This document shows positions 34,080-45,809 of a stretch of 64,000 nt of DNA, in pieces. Position numbers and translations under genes: made by a program. The stretch is from positions 1 to 64,000 of the forward strand of contig JACGCM010000685.1 in assembly GCA_014058105.1 (NCBI GenBank), given 5' to 3'. This stretch comes from Kingdonia uniflora (lineage: Eukaryota; Streptophyta; Magnoliopsida; Ranunculales; Circaeasteraceae). Numbering within the stretch: the first letter of the stretch is position 1; each line of letters opens with the position of its first letter. The notes below the pieces were generated by a model. That model was given only the letters and a program-made list of their open reading frames with translations. It was not told the DNA's origin and searched no databases.

Positions 34080-35130
34080 CAAATGATACATAATTATCGA
34101 CAAAGAACTTTATAAAAGATCAGTTACGGGTTCTTATTCAAAGTGTCTGCCCAAAAATGACTCCAATGACTTGTTACGGGAATTACATGAAGGAACATGC
34201 GGATCACACACCGTTGGTTGTTCCTTAGCAAATCAAGCTATCACCCAAGGGGTTTTCTGGCCTAAAATAAGAATACACGTTGAAGAATATGTAAAGAAAT
34301 GTGATGCATGTCAGTGACATGGGCATTAAGCTCGAACCCCAGCTTTGAATCTTCATACGAATAAAGTATATCAGCCTTTTAAAAGATGGGCTCTTGACCT
34401 TGTGGGAGAATTACCAAATACTCCCAGGAAAGAAGGTATCTTTTGGTAGTAACTGATTACATTTCAAAATGGGTAGAGGCAATCCCTTTATGTCGAACAT
34501 GGGAAGAGGAAGTCATCAAGTTTATATGGGAAAATATTATCATCAGGTTCGGTTGCCCACACCTCATCAGGATCGATAATGGACCACAATTTGTTAGCGA
34601 AAAGGTGGTCAAATTTCTTAACAAATATAACATCCTTCATTCTCCTTTAAATCCTTATTACCCATAAGGTAACAGTCAGGCAGAAATTACTAACAAGACA
34701 ATAATTGACAGGATCAAAAAGTGCTTGAATGACAAAAAAGTAAATTGAATCCAAGAGTTACCACATGTGTTTTGGGCATACCGAACAACCCCATGAGTAT
34801 CTACAAGGTGTACCCCTTTCCTTTTACCTTATGGTACTAAAGCTGTCATCCTGATAGAATATTATCACCCCGTACATGATTACGAAATTATAGATGAGGA
34901 AAATGAATTCTAGTTAGCATGCAATATGAACTGGATCAAAGAAATGAGAGACTAAGCAATTACAAATTTAAGAATATAACAAAAAAGTTTGCAACAGAGA
35001 ATTTGACATCCAAGATCTCAGCCTACGAGAAATACCCAAACACTGGAAGGAATTGAATGCCGAGACTCTTGAGGAAAATTAGGAATCATTGTGGTCGGTA
35101 AGAGTAATCTCAGATCTTACGACCTAATCA
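34080..35130 (+). pseudogene. element B: integrase
   Basis: HHCC: LRELHEGTCGSHTVGCSLAN, QGVFWPKIRIHVEEYVKKCD and ACQ. Catalytic core: RWALDLVGELPN (first Asp), 34443-34667 DYISKWVEAIPLCR and RIDNGPQFVSEKVVKFLNKY (second Asp), and SQAEITNKTIIDRIKK (Glu). C-terminal part: LPHVFWAYRTTP, TPFLLPYGTKAVI. All three catalytic acids survive although five or six stops interrupt the frame. It is the best preserved domain of the element. Confidence 0.9.
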
Positions 35131-35134
35131 AAGA

Positions 35135-36385
35135 AGAAAGAGTTTGAGTTCCCAACCCTTAGAATACGAGTAGATTGAAAACATATTACCGATAACCATA
35201 TTTTACAATTTGATGCTTTGTTTGCCAAAAGCAAGAATCATTCTCCATTTCTATGTATGTTGCTCCCTATATTAATGAAATACTTGTGTTTGGTCAACGT
35301 ACACATTTAATATAATTTCGAAGCATCTATTTATAAGCCGAAAACAAACATTATACATCTACTATAATTTCGAGCATCTAATCTAATTTGAGGAATTAGA
35401 CAGGTCACTTCGTCTACTATATTACAACATAGTGAACGTAGTATCCTTAACAGAATAATCTAGGCATGTAATAATTTTACTTTCTACTTGCTGCATGTTG
35501 AGAAAACTATTTTTTTTCCACCTCTGGATGACCTACTCACAAGGCTAGAAGTAGTAACCCATGGGGAACAAAATCTTACAATATCATCTTCACGTCGTGC
35601 TCAATGGGACCGCGGTACTAGACCCTTAACTTCGTTATCATTTTACAAATCTTCCACAGCTACAGAAGCTGGAATCTCAATACGATCAGCCTTTTTCTCC
35701 TTCTTCACAAACTAAAGATTCTCACCCTTCGCATTCTCCAAATCAAAGTCTTTTCCATAGTCTGTTACATACTTTTGAAATTTACTATCAACTCTATCCA
35801 GTTCACCGCCATAAAAGGCAATGACTGATTCCACATGTTGCTCGTGCGCATCTTTTGCAGTAATTTTTTTGCAGTTTTGGATATAAATACTCCTTCGTCT
35901 GCTTATTCGAATTATATAGCCGATCGCGAGTTTATTTTTGCGATACTTCTAATTTTTGCGAGCTGAACATTTTGTTTGGTACAGTGGTTTAGAGTTTCTT
36001 GAGTAAATTTCAACTCGTTCTCTAACTTAATTCGCTCGTGTTTCTGTTCTTTGTTTATTTTGAAAAACAATATTCCCATCAATCTCTGACCCTACAAAAA
36101 GATCGAAGACATAGGTTCAAAACCTACATACACATGCCCTCATAACACTAAGTCATATAAATTATAGATATACCAGCTCGAGCTAAACATTCTTTCATCT
36201 CTACACCATGGCAATTTCTTTCTTCAGTCGCCTAATATTTAAATCGAGCTAGATCTGGTACCACACCTCTTTCTTTTAATATGTGTATATATGCGACCTT
36301 TAAACATCGTTCATTATCAACTTCTATCTTTAAATAAAGTGTTAAGGTTAGCAAAGACTTCTCATACTCATCTTTTAAGGGGATT
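35135..36385. other. element B: 3' region after integrase, no gene seen
   Basis: Sequence about 35260-35450 is AT-rich, with ATTTCGAGCATCTA repeated loosely. The rest is pyrimidine-rich on the plus strand. Nothing readable. Confidence 0.5.
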
Positions 36386-36389
36386 TTTT

Positions 36390-38770
36390 TCAACGCTTTT
36401 TAAGTATCTTAAACCTATCTGATTCTTTCCTAAGAGACTCGCCCTTCTCTATTTTTATTTTAGCATATTTAAGCTGGAGATCACACAATTTTTGCCAGTT
36501 CTTATATGACAAGGATTTATAATATCTTATTTGATATTCAGATCGAGCTATTACCTGATAAGTACGATTTAAGAACTTCCTAGCTCTATTCAGTGTCCTC
36601 TGCAAATTGTTTATAGTCACCCTCAATTTCTCTACGTCCTACAAAGATTACAAATTACATATTATTCACAAAGTCAAAATTTAGTTTACGGATAGTCATT
36701 TCTTCTAACAATATACAATTTTCCCATATAACATTTAAATCTCACAAAAATCACAAAACTAACATAAAAACTTCAGCAGATCAAATTGAGCAGAGTTGCA
36801 AGCCTATCTGCCTTTGATGAGCTCTACCTCTTTAGGTGAGACTTTCTCAGTAGCCATGTCAGGAACTTTAATTAGTAGCACTATCACGAGATTTCACGAG
36901 TGAAGCATTCACAACATCCGCATGAGAAGCACCAGCATCTGACTGGTCTTTATAGCCATATTCATCCTCGACCTCAGAAGGATAGATGATGTCTTAATAT
37001 TTGTCGTCGAGCCCCAGGGTGATGTCATTCTCTAATAGGCTGAAGTAGTGATAAGATTGGATCAGATTGTTCCGTACAACCTTAATCGCCTCCACCACCT
37101 TCTGATGCTCGGTCACCTAGGTCTGTAGCTCCAACCTCACTGCTACCCTCGCTTCCTCCACAACCCTTTTCTTTTCTTTCTCGGCCTCCGCCATTAGACC
37201 GTCTAACCGAGCTTTTAGTTCATCAATTTCCCTCTTTAGAGACTGCCCAGCAAAGGACTGAGATTCGACCTTATGTGAGAGCTCGAGTTGGTAAGTTTTC
37301 CTCCATAATAGCCCCAAAGAAGAACACTAGACCAGCATAATCAACTGCCAAAGCTACACAGTTTAGGATACGCAATCTCAAGAATGAAATAGAAGGAAAA
37401 ATCAGAGGATGAAATATAACTATACCTGCGTAACCTGCTCTTGGAACATTTCCTCGAGCTTCTTCAGGTTGGGCAGAGCAAGCTAAAAGCAGCGACTCTC
37501 AATATCCCTGAGTTTGGTCGTTGTAGCAGATCAAGACCGATCACTCTTTTCAATCTCGTGAGCTTTTTGCCTAGTCAACGTAGTTTTGCCTTCATCATCC
37601 ATCTCCATCTCATTGACTTTGCGCTTCTATGGCTTCTCTTTCTTAGGAACCCCATCTTTAACAAATCCAGCCACAGGCTCAGTCAAGCCATCACAGACCG
37701 ATTGGACCACCTTCATATTTCTTGGAAGCTCTTGACTGACCTTTCTAAGCCGACGAAGCTTCTAACTGACACCTGAAGTCTCAGGAGGCGTAATATCCAC
37801 TAAACTAGTCGCGAGGATCTATAAGACAAAACAACAATGAATAAAAGAAATGATTAATAACACGAACATACAAAGGCAGTCACTTATCAAGTTTAGCGAT
37901 AAATACTTACTCAGATTATAATACTTAAAGTCTAGCTCGAGCATTGGTTTATTTGGAACCTGCATATAGTTCCCTCTAACTAGTACCAGATGGTCGTTTC
38001 AAGGTCGACCAACAGAATAAAATTTAAAAAATCGGTCTTGACGAGTTACTATACAAGTAACAGCTCTGAATCTCCCCCAGATTTTTCATCTTATTGAATT
38101 TCATAACATCTGAAGCAACAAACTTCTTTTCAACCCAATTCGCTCTCCATCTCTCATTCAAAGTCTCACAAGCTTTCATCATCTCATACACATTACCGTT
38201 TAGCTACGCAGGGCAACAATGGAGTAAATTATTGACCCCCTTTTGGAAGTGGGCTAGAGGTATCTTAAGTCCATTTACCAACTGATTGGTATCACATAAA
38301 AAACTATCATAAGGGCCAAACTCCAAGGGCCCAGTGTAATACTCTAAAGTCATATCGTCCTGAAGATTCCTATCTTTCCTGACCTATTCAAGGACATGTA
38401 CTTGAAAACACTTCTTTGGTCTGTCTACGAGAATGAACTTTTTAAAACACAAATCTTCTTATACTATATACTCACCCCACTCACCTTTCAGTTTCATTTT
38501 ATACACAAGGAATTATTTCCTAATATTTACCCCTCCGGATACATTACCCCTTACCAACGTCCCTAACACTTCCGATTCAACCTCTGAGGGCCCGACCACC
38601 GAGACATCGCCCAGTCCTTCACGACTTTCCACAACCTCCTCATCTACCTTGTCAAATTCGTCATCTTGCCCATATGACGACATTTCCACTGAGTTGGACG
38701 AGACTATAAATTTACTCCAAAGAATTAAATTCTTAATACGCATACTCGACCTACAAAGACAAGCAATGAT
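36390..38770 (-). pseudogene. element B: antisense ORF (aORF) remnant with coiled coil
   Basis: On the minus strand from 38743, an acidic stretch (DDEFDKVDEEVVESREGLGD) is followed near 38250-38090 by KIPLAHFQKGVNNLLHCCPA, ETLNERWRANWVEKKFVASD and VMKFNKMK, then by a Glu/Lys-rich coiled coil at 37300-37120 (SLKREIDELKARLDGLMAEA, EKEKKRVVEEARVA) and a basic helical stretch at 36626-36390. It is opposite to gag-pol and between integrase and the 3' LTR. Extra antisense ORFs in this position are known in Tat/Ogre elements; their role is not established. Many stops. Confidence 0.6.
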
Positions 38771-38774
38771 TGAT

Positions 38775-41390
38775 TGTTAAAATCCCACTATGGTTTGCCC
38801 TAACAGTTTAGGTCAATAATTTCATCAAAGACATAAATCCTAAAATTATTTGGAACAACAACCCTAGGTCGTCTCTCACACATTTCCAATGCCAAAATTT
38901 TCTCCAAAATTATACAATTACCCTAAGAAAGCAATTTCATCAGTGTTATTCAAATTTTAGGGGGAAATCCCCCTTTTCATAAACCACAAATCCATAGAAA
39001 CACAATCCGAAATTTCCTATACACAATCAATCAAAATTAAACAATAACAAACACCAAGAATCCAAGAACAACACATTCAGCCAAGCAAAATTACACAATT
39101 TAAAGTACAATCACAGAAATCAAAAGCATAAAATACCAGCCTGTAGTAGAAGAACCACAATCCTCAACCTTCACAAATGGTTTGGGAAGACAACTCTTGT
39201 ATTGTTGCTCTTCAAAAATAATCAAACCATAGTGAGAAGTTTTATCAATAATTTGGATATGGGTTGCTTCACAAAACTTTAAAACTTTTTCTATATATAA
39301 TGGGTTTTCTCAACAGTCTTTTATCTCTCTAAAGCAGACGTATGACCCTTGGGGAGAGAGATACAAGATTTAATACTCTCTCTCCATTTTTGAAACAACG
39401 GCTCATGCTCCAGTCGCCCTTGTTTGATGACAGAAGGCACCATTTCCCTTTCCCTACTCATTTCCATCATTTTCCTTGGGAAAATATACCCTGCCATCAT
39501 TTACCCTCTTCTCATCATCCATTAAAATATAATTCACACTTCTTCTTTCCCAATATAGTCTAAATACCACCCAATTTGTATGCTTAAATCACTTTTATTT
39601 CCCTCAAGTCCGTACTCCTGTACTCTTTCACTTCAGACCCTTTTTTTATCATAATTATTGCAAAATAAAAAAATTGAATTTTAAATTTTTTGAAACAACT
39701 CTCTCGGATTACAGTTGTCACACTCACACATGAAACATGCATTTATATACGACAAAAATAAAGTGCATAAAGTTGATTTATATCATTCATCATGATTTCA
39801 TACAAAAACAAAAATAGAGTGACAAACAACAAAAATACTAAAACAGCATAAACTTCGTTTATTCACTCAAATCGACCTTGGCACACTAAGACACTACAGT
39901 CAAATATAGTTACATTTAAAGCAACCATGGTGATTAGGTTCACCACATGGAATTATTTCCCTACCAGCTGCTCTTTCGTCATCTTCTGCAACCGTGTCCA
40001 ACGCGACTTCCCTCACAACACTTTCTCGAACTACTACATCAAGGATTAGACTTTAAAAGACATCACACCAGACGTGACGGTTCAGCTCTACGCAATTTTT
40101 CTCCATATTTAGACCCTTTAATTGTAATGGCCACTCTGGTAGCATTGCGTCATAGGAAAATAGTTAGAAATATCGCTCACCCAGTTCAGCCACCTTGATG
40201 ACTATTCTACCCTCCACTACATGTTGACGACGTTGGGAATGTGTCCTCACTATGGTAGTTGTAATAGCAATGAACAAGATGATTTATGAAGAAAGAGAAG
40301 GATGAATCATACCCAAAGACCAAATTCTTATATAGCCAGAGGGAAGCAAATTTTTGGGAAAACAAATTTTTTTGGAAACAAAATATCTTACATACCAATC
40401 CCAACGTGTGGTTACAATGATGCAATATTCACCGCAAAATTCAATGCATATATTCCCCATCACAAGATTTCCCTCAAAAGGAGGAAGAATCTTTGACCAA
40501 GGATGCACGTAACCATTACCCAGACAGTTCGAGACACGTCACTAAAGGTTGAATTAATACTTTTATCCAGACTCATGAAGTTTTTATTAAACAGATATAT
40601 TCCCAAGCAATCATCAGGCTAGTTTGCCCAGAAAGGCTCCACTTTTGATAATGATTATCACAGCTCGCATCCCCAAGATCGCATAATGCAAGTTTGAAGT
40701 AATAAATCTACGTAACTCTAGAAATTAAATACTAAAGACATGAAACAAAGTTCGCTTTCATTTAAAAGGTACATATTACAAACAAGTCTTTCAACCTATT
40801 TACAGCCTATACAACCACACTCGTGAGAACCCTTCCTACTGACAGCAGCTGCACGGTCTTCATCCTCCACAATACCTTCTGTCAGGCCACAAAGGAAATC
40901 CTCATGATCAACCTCCAACAAAATGATGTAATGAAATTGGTAGAGCCAGAAGTAGTCCTCACTAGTATTTTTGGCCTCAACATCCTTCAGATCCTAGAAG
41001 GTAGGCTCCACTAGTATCGGGGTTGGGTCTGCAAGTGATTATTAACCAAAATATAGAGTTTTTAATTCCTCTAGTTTGTTTTGAAAGCACGTTTCGAGTT
41101 CTTCACAACGAATCTGAGATCTTGTTTTTGCCATTGTATATTTAAGATTGAAAAGAGAAAGGTGAGTTAACTATCTTACATAGAAAATATAATATTTATA
41201 GGCCGAATATACATGTTGTAGATTCTAACAGTCAAAAGGAATGTCATAAATGCACCTTAAAACTCTGAGAGTCAAGTCAAATAAGGTATTTAAGGATAAC
41301 ATCAGTAATGATTCCACTAAACTCAAGGCATCAACATGGTTTAACGCATTAAATACGAGTTTCTCAACCAAAATCACTCGGGCTCTTGGT
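38775..41390. other. element B: remaining 3' non-coding region
   Basis: No gene. Read on the minus strand, 39400-39200 has CTATATATAGAAAAAG (about 39290), a possible TATA for the antisense ORF. Frames at 39947-40198 and 40823-41014 have no recognisable domain. Confidence 0.5.
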
Positions 41391-41391
41391 T

Positions 41392-41402
41392 GAGAGGGGC
41401 GA
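41392..41402 (+). other. polypurine tract of element B
   Basis: GAGAGGGGCGA, directly upstream of the 3' LTR; counterpart of the tract at 10400. Confidence 0.75.
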
Positions 41403-41403
41403 T

Positions 41404-41893
41404 TATAAGAACTTGCTCCCAATAGCGAACTCAAGCATTGATATCGATCTCATAGTAAGAGTTCAACTTCATAATCACAAGACGTCATGCTACAGTTGTG
41501 ACACATTAAGGAAGCTGTTACAGAAATAAATGATCATTCATGACATGATGCAGCCGTTACTTAGATGTTTTAGAACTATCGTTTGTAAAGTCCTTCATTA
41601 AGAGGAAGTATTGGTCATTAAACGATCATATTGTGAGACCTATAAATAAAAATGAGGAAAAAGTGATAGGACACTAAATTTTCTATCTAGAATATCTAAG
41701 TAACACTACCTAGAGTACTGATTGTAATTCATAGTCACAAAATTAATAATACTACTTCTTTCAAATTCTCTCAAGAGGTCGTGGTTTTTACCTATTTAAA
41801 GGTTTCCATGCTAAATCTCGTCTTTTTAATGATAAGTGTTGTAGACATTTTGGTATGAGAACTAAGTTCGAATCCCAAATTTAGGCACTTATA
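41404..41893 (+). repeat. 3' LTR of element B
   Basis: Aligns with 23744-24246. The expected TG start has become TA (TATAAGAACTTGC), and the end reads CACTTATA where the 5' copy has CTCATACA. Both are transition-type decay of TG...CA ends. The MULE begins only about 20 bp further on. Confidence 0.88.
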
Positions 41894-41913
41894 AGGAGAG
41901 AGTGATAAAAAGG

Positions 41914-42084
41914 GGGAAAATTGCAACTGCCCCCCATTATTCTACACGAAATCGCACTTGCCTCCCACTGTTAGTCTAAATTTGATAATGGACCCCAAAA
42001 CAGGCTTGACCGCGCTGACCACCCTTTGACTTGTTTTATTTATTTGAAGTCTCAAATTTACCCTCGCGTGCCCTATACGTGAAA
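41914..42084 (+). repeat. left terminal inverted repeat of the MULE
   Basis: Begins GGGAAAATTGCAACTGCCCC and includes CGAAATCGCACTTGCC, GGACCCCAAAACAGGC and CTCAAATTTACCCTCGCGTG. All of these recur, complemented and in reverse order, at 51930-51758 with about one difference in seven. Confidence 0.92.
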
Positions 42085-42890
42085 TAGCAACCAATTACCA
42101 TTTTCTCTCCCTCACCTTTAAACCAACAACTGAGATTTTATTGATGGGAATCAATACGATATTGACATGTGTCCTTACTGAGGGTGGGAACTCTAACTTC
42201 TTTTCTCTCTCATTACAACCTTCTTTCTCTTTTATTATAACCCCTCTCTCTCTCTCATTAATTTACTTTGTGTCTATAGTTTCTCCATTAAACTTGTTGA
42301 TCTCTCTCCCTCTATCTCTCTGCTCGAGTGCAATATCACATTCACCTTGTGCTTATGTAATGTGAGAACTATATCTCTTTCTATCTTTAGATTGGAGGTA
42401 TTTATTTATTTGAAACCCTAATTATTTTATATTTTACTATTTGGGGATTAGGGGTTTCAAATATAAATTAGGTTTATTGAATAAATTAGGGTGTTTTTTT
42501 TTTACTTATTTATTCTCCAATTTACATGGTTTTTATTTAATTTGTATTGAGGGCATTGTGATTTGAGGACAGTTTTGAATATGTGGTGTTTGTTTATGAG
42601 ATTATGAAACCCAAATATTCTTTTTGGTTGTATGTGAAATTGGGGGCAGTTTTGAATGTGAATGTGTTTATATATGTTGTCTTGTTACAGGGATGACAAT
42701 ATGAAAAATGTGATACTTTATTTGGTGGGGGTGGGGGGTGCAATTGAACAGAACCTAGGGGCGGTTTAGGGTTCACACATGACTTGTATGTTGGAGAAAA
42801 TGTAGAGAAATTTGACAAAGTAGATGGGGATAGGTTCTCTTATATATGATTGACAGACTCTGTGTTTTTCTACCAGGATTGATATGAACT
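42085..42890. other. MULE 5' region between TIR and transposase, no domain seen
   Basis: CT-rich leader around 42190-42330 (CTCTCT runs), then AT-rich sequence. It probably holds the transposase promoter and leader; no coding motif. Confidence 0.5.
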
Positions 42891-43819
42891 CTTTTATACC
42901 CCCTAGGATTGTGTTTGATTTGAGTACAATATATCATGGTAAATTATTGATGTGAAGGGTGATTTAGATTCATTGTATTTTTGGAGTTATAGCGATGTAG
43001 AGGTGGTGGGTGACATACACTTCTACTTAGATAGCAATGGACCTGCACAACCTTTAACTCAATCCTACGTTAACTTAGGATTAGGTGAGTCTAGTCAACA
43101 ATACCCTGAGGTCATAACAATTGAAGATGGACCTGCTCCACCAACTCAACTTGAGTGTACCACATCTACTTTTGATCATACTCCTGCGCCTGTTTTTGTT
43201 ACCCAATTTGGTGAGAATGTTAACAATGTTCAGCCTACTGGTGGACCCAAAATTGCAATACCTAAGAGGAGGGCCAAGAAGCCTACACCTGCACCAAAGA
43301 AGCCTACTCCTACACCAAAGAAAAAACCATCAGTGGAACCCAAGAAAAAAGCTCAAACAAAACCTAAGAAAAATGATAGTTCAAGTGGTGCATTAAAAAG
43401 AAAAAGGGCTACAGAAAGTGAATTACCAGAGAAAACTCTAGATAATACACCTATACTATATGATAGTGAGGATGATGTCATAATACTTGATGAAGATATG
43501 GGTGAGAATGCATGTGTGAATAATATTGGTAGTGGAGGTGGGTACAATCAAGCACGTGTGAATAACTAGGCTGAAATTGACCCTGATAACTTAAATGTTG
43601 AAGAGGGCTATTACTCTACTCACACCTCATTGGATGAATGGTGATGGAGGACCTACTCAAGAAGATATAGGCAAGGTGGAGTTATCAAATTTTGTACAAG
43701 ATACTGAAAATATTTTTGCAAATGAAGAGAATGATGTGAATATTGGGAATCCACATCAATTGGTTGGAGATTTGGTGCCTGAGAAGGAGTGGCCTACAGT
43801 GCATGCTGCAAGGGCCTAT

Positions 43820-43827
43820 ATTAGGAG
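43820..43827 (+). repeat. left 8-bp target duplication of the hAT MITE
   Basis: ATTAGGAG, repeated exactly at 47158-47165. The transposase codons run on cleanly when the intervening DNA is ignored. Confidence 0.95.
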
Positions 43828-44078
43828 TAGGGATGGCAATTTGACCCATCCTGTCCCGAATGGGGCAAGTTTGGGATGTGCTAACCGGGTATGGGGCGGG
43901 TATGGGATGTATTATAAAATCCGTGGGGGAGTGGGGCGGATTTGGTATTGCCTCAAAAAATACGTACCCGCCCCACCCTATTTAAATACTTTATTATTAT
44001 TACCATTTACATAAGTAATTAAGAACCTAAATAAAAGAGTTTTTATTGAAAAAATAACTTTATTAGTTAAATGGGGCG

Positions 44079-44091
44079 GGGATGGTATTTA
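44079..44091 (+). repeat. left target duplication of LINE 2
   Basis: GGGATGGTATTTA, repeated exactly at 47028-47040. Confidence 0.92.
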
Positions 44092-44414
44092 TTATTTTTA
44101 TATTTTTGATCGAATATGTGTTTTATTTATTTAGCAAAGGAATATTACATGTAGAGGGCATGGAGCCTGGCCACTAGTTTACTGTATAATTGTGGCTATC
44201 CCTAGTTTATCCATGAAGTATGTTGCTCGAATCTGCCTTGAAAGAGTGGAAGCAGTCCAGAAAAGTGTGAATGTTGGGAGCTGCCAAGTTTAGAAAGTCC
44301 ATCAGTTGTTCCATTGCCTTCCCTGTAAGTATGTATCATGATAATATGTAGCTCATTTCCTAGTTGATTAAGTAGCTTCCAAGTCGCACTGTACTTTGCA
44401 GGACAGACATGCTT

Positions 44415-44612
44415 TCACCTGTACCAATTTACCAGAAGTTTAGCATCTACTTTAACAATGAGAGGAGGCCAGCCTTGTCGTTTGCAGTACATTAAACCAT
44501 GAAGTAAAGCAAACATTTTTGCAGCTGTATTTGTGTCATGACCAAGTGCAATGTTGTACTCAAGATGAAGTTTACCAAGATCGTTTCTAATAATCCCTCC
44601 TGCACCACTCAT
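44415..44612 (-). pseudogene. LINE 2: RNase H remnant
   Basis: GAGGIIRNDLGKLHLEYNIA, NTAAKMFALLHGLMYCKRQG and PLIVKVDAKLLVNWY match the plan GxGGVxRDxxGxxxxAF, N..AEx.AL..GL..C and xxxEtDSxxLVxxI of plant LINE RNase H domains. The catalytic Glu of AEL is Lys here (AAKMFAL). Inactive. Confidence 0.75.
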
Positions 44613-44960
44613 TCCTGAAGGAAGTGTTGAACCCTCACTGTTCAGTTTGAAGTAACCAAGAGGTGGATATGTCCATCAGACTAGAACAAGTCTTTTAGAA
44701 CAAATTGATTGCTTAACCAGTTGCAAGACCTATAATGAAATGAGGTCACTAAAATAGATGTGTTGCATAATTTTTAGTTTGGGCATGCTTTCTTGTAGAT
44801 CTTTGTTGATTTTTCTGATAATGTCTAAGGCAGAAAGATGCCCTTCCTTAAATCTAGAGATGCACCTTGCTTTCTATATCTCCCAGACGATGTAAGCATG
44901 TAGCACCCCTTTGACAATTCCCATTTGTGTGCTCAAATCGGCTGTCTAAAACCATAAACC

Positions 44961-45569
44961 CTATCTGATCCACCAGTTATCATTTACCCCCTGCTGGACT
45001 CTGCAAGCATTAGCAAAGAAAGCCCAAACCCTAGCAGCAACGTTGCCCTGGATGAGTAAGTGATCCATGGACTCGGTCTCTCCAATGTTGTAGCAGTAAT
45101 ACCGTAAAACAAAAGGAATTCTCCGTTGTATGAAAGCGTCCACGAGCACAATTTCTTACCAAGCTTTCCAACTGAATATTTGTATTTTTGCCGGTAAAGT
45201 ATAGTGCCAAATCCACTTCATGCGACTTTAATTCTCCTCCGCACTGCACCAGAAATGCCAAGTAGATTTAACGGTGAAGTTACCCTTGTCAGACGTACCC
45301 CAAAGTGGGTCATCGTCATCATTACTAAGGAAGAACTTATGCGATAATGTGTGCTTCCAATGAGTTGGAATCTCATGTTTGAAGAGGTGCCAGTTCCAGT
45401 TGCCATCGTTCACAATTACGTCCTTCACCATGATTTGTTGAGTGCAGTCGAGTTCTAGAACATCTGCTAATCTGCCTTGCCTAGTCCAGTCGTCAAACCA
45501 AAATCTCTTGTTTCCCTTACCGAGGTACCAAGTAGTGTTGGCCTCTATAGTATGGATGAGGCCCTTCAT
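44961..45569 (-). pseudogene. LINE 2: zf-RVT-like region
   Basis: 45569-45228: GNKRFWFDDWTRQGRLADVL (FWxDxW motif), HKFFLSNDDDDPLWGTSDKG, NFTVKSTWHF. 45149-44961: RRIPFVLRYYCYNIGETESM DHLL, split by loss of Cys residues (normally CxxC-x-xxxEExxxHLFxxC), then ARVWAFFANACRVQ. Order and motifs match the part of ORF2 after RT. Confidence 0.75.
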
Positions 45570-45809
45570 CTGTTTTCAGAGAACCAAATTCCCAAATTAC
45601 ATTCTGGTAATTTCTTGATTAACGGTATACTTGTTTCTTAAGAAGGATGCCCATGTAGAGTTACTGTAAAGGAAGTTCCAGCACTTTTTAAGCAGCAGAC
45701 TATACTTGATATCCTTGAGTCGTTGTATTCCCAATCCACCTTCATTTTTTGGCAGATAGAGGTTATCCCATGCTACCCAATATTTCTTGTTATGGCCTTC
45801 AAAACTGCC

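Larger units (their letters stand above)
23744..41893 (+). mobile_element. Ty3/gypsy LTR retrotransposon B, Tat/Ogre lineage, with both LTRs and a nested LINE
   Basis: Two alignable LTRs (23744-24246 and 41404-41893) bracket, in order, primer site, gag, protease, RT, RNase H, integrase, an antisense ORF region and a polypurine tract. The total is 18,150 bp, of which 5,914 bp is a LINE inserted in the RT, leaving about 12.2 kb of native element, the size range of Tat/Ogre elements. The 5-bp duplication is not clean (GGAAG before, AGGAG or GGAGA after, depending on the chosen end). A hand comparison over about 235 bp of the LTRs shows roughly one difference in eight, mostly transitions, so the insertion is old. 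All coding domains carry stops. Confidence 0.88.

Noticed and set aside
38433..38780. 115-codon plus-strand frame, Ser/Thr-rich
   Set aside because: It is the complement of the acidic part of the antisense ORF in element B.
23744..41893. A clean 5-bp target duplication for element B
   Set aside because: GGAAG before the 5' LTR and AGGAG or GGAGA after the 3' LTR are similar but not equal, and the 3' end is uncertain by a base, so it is not claimed.
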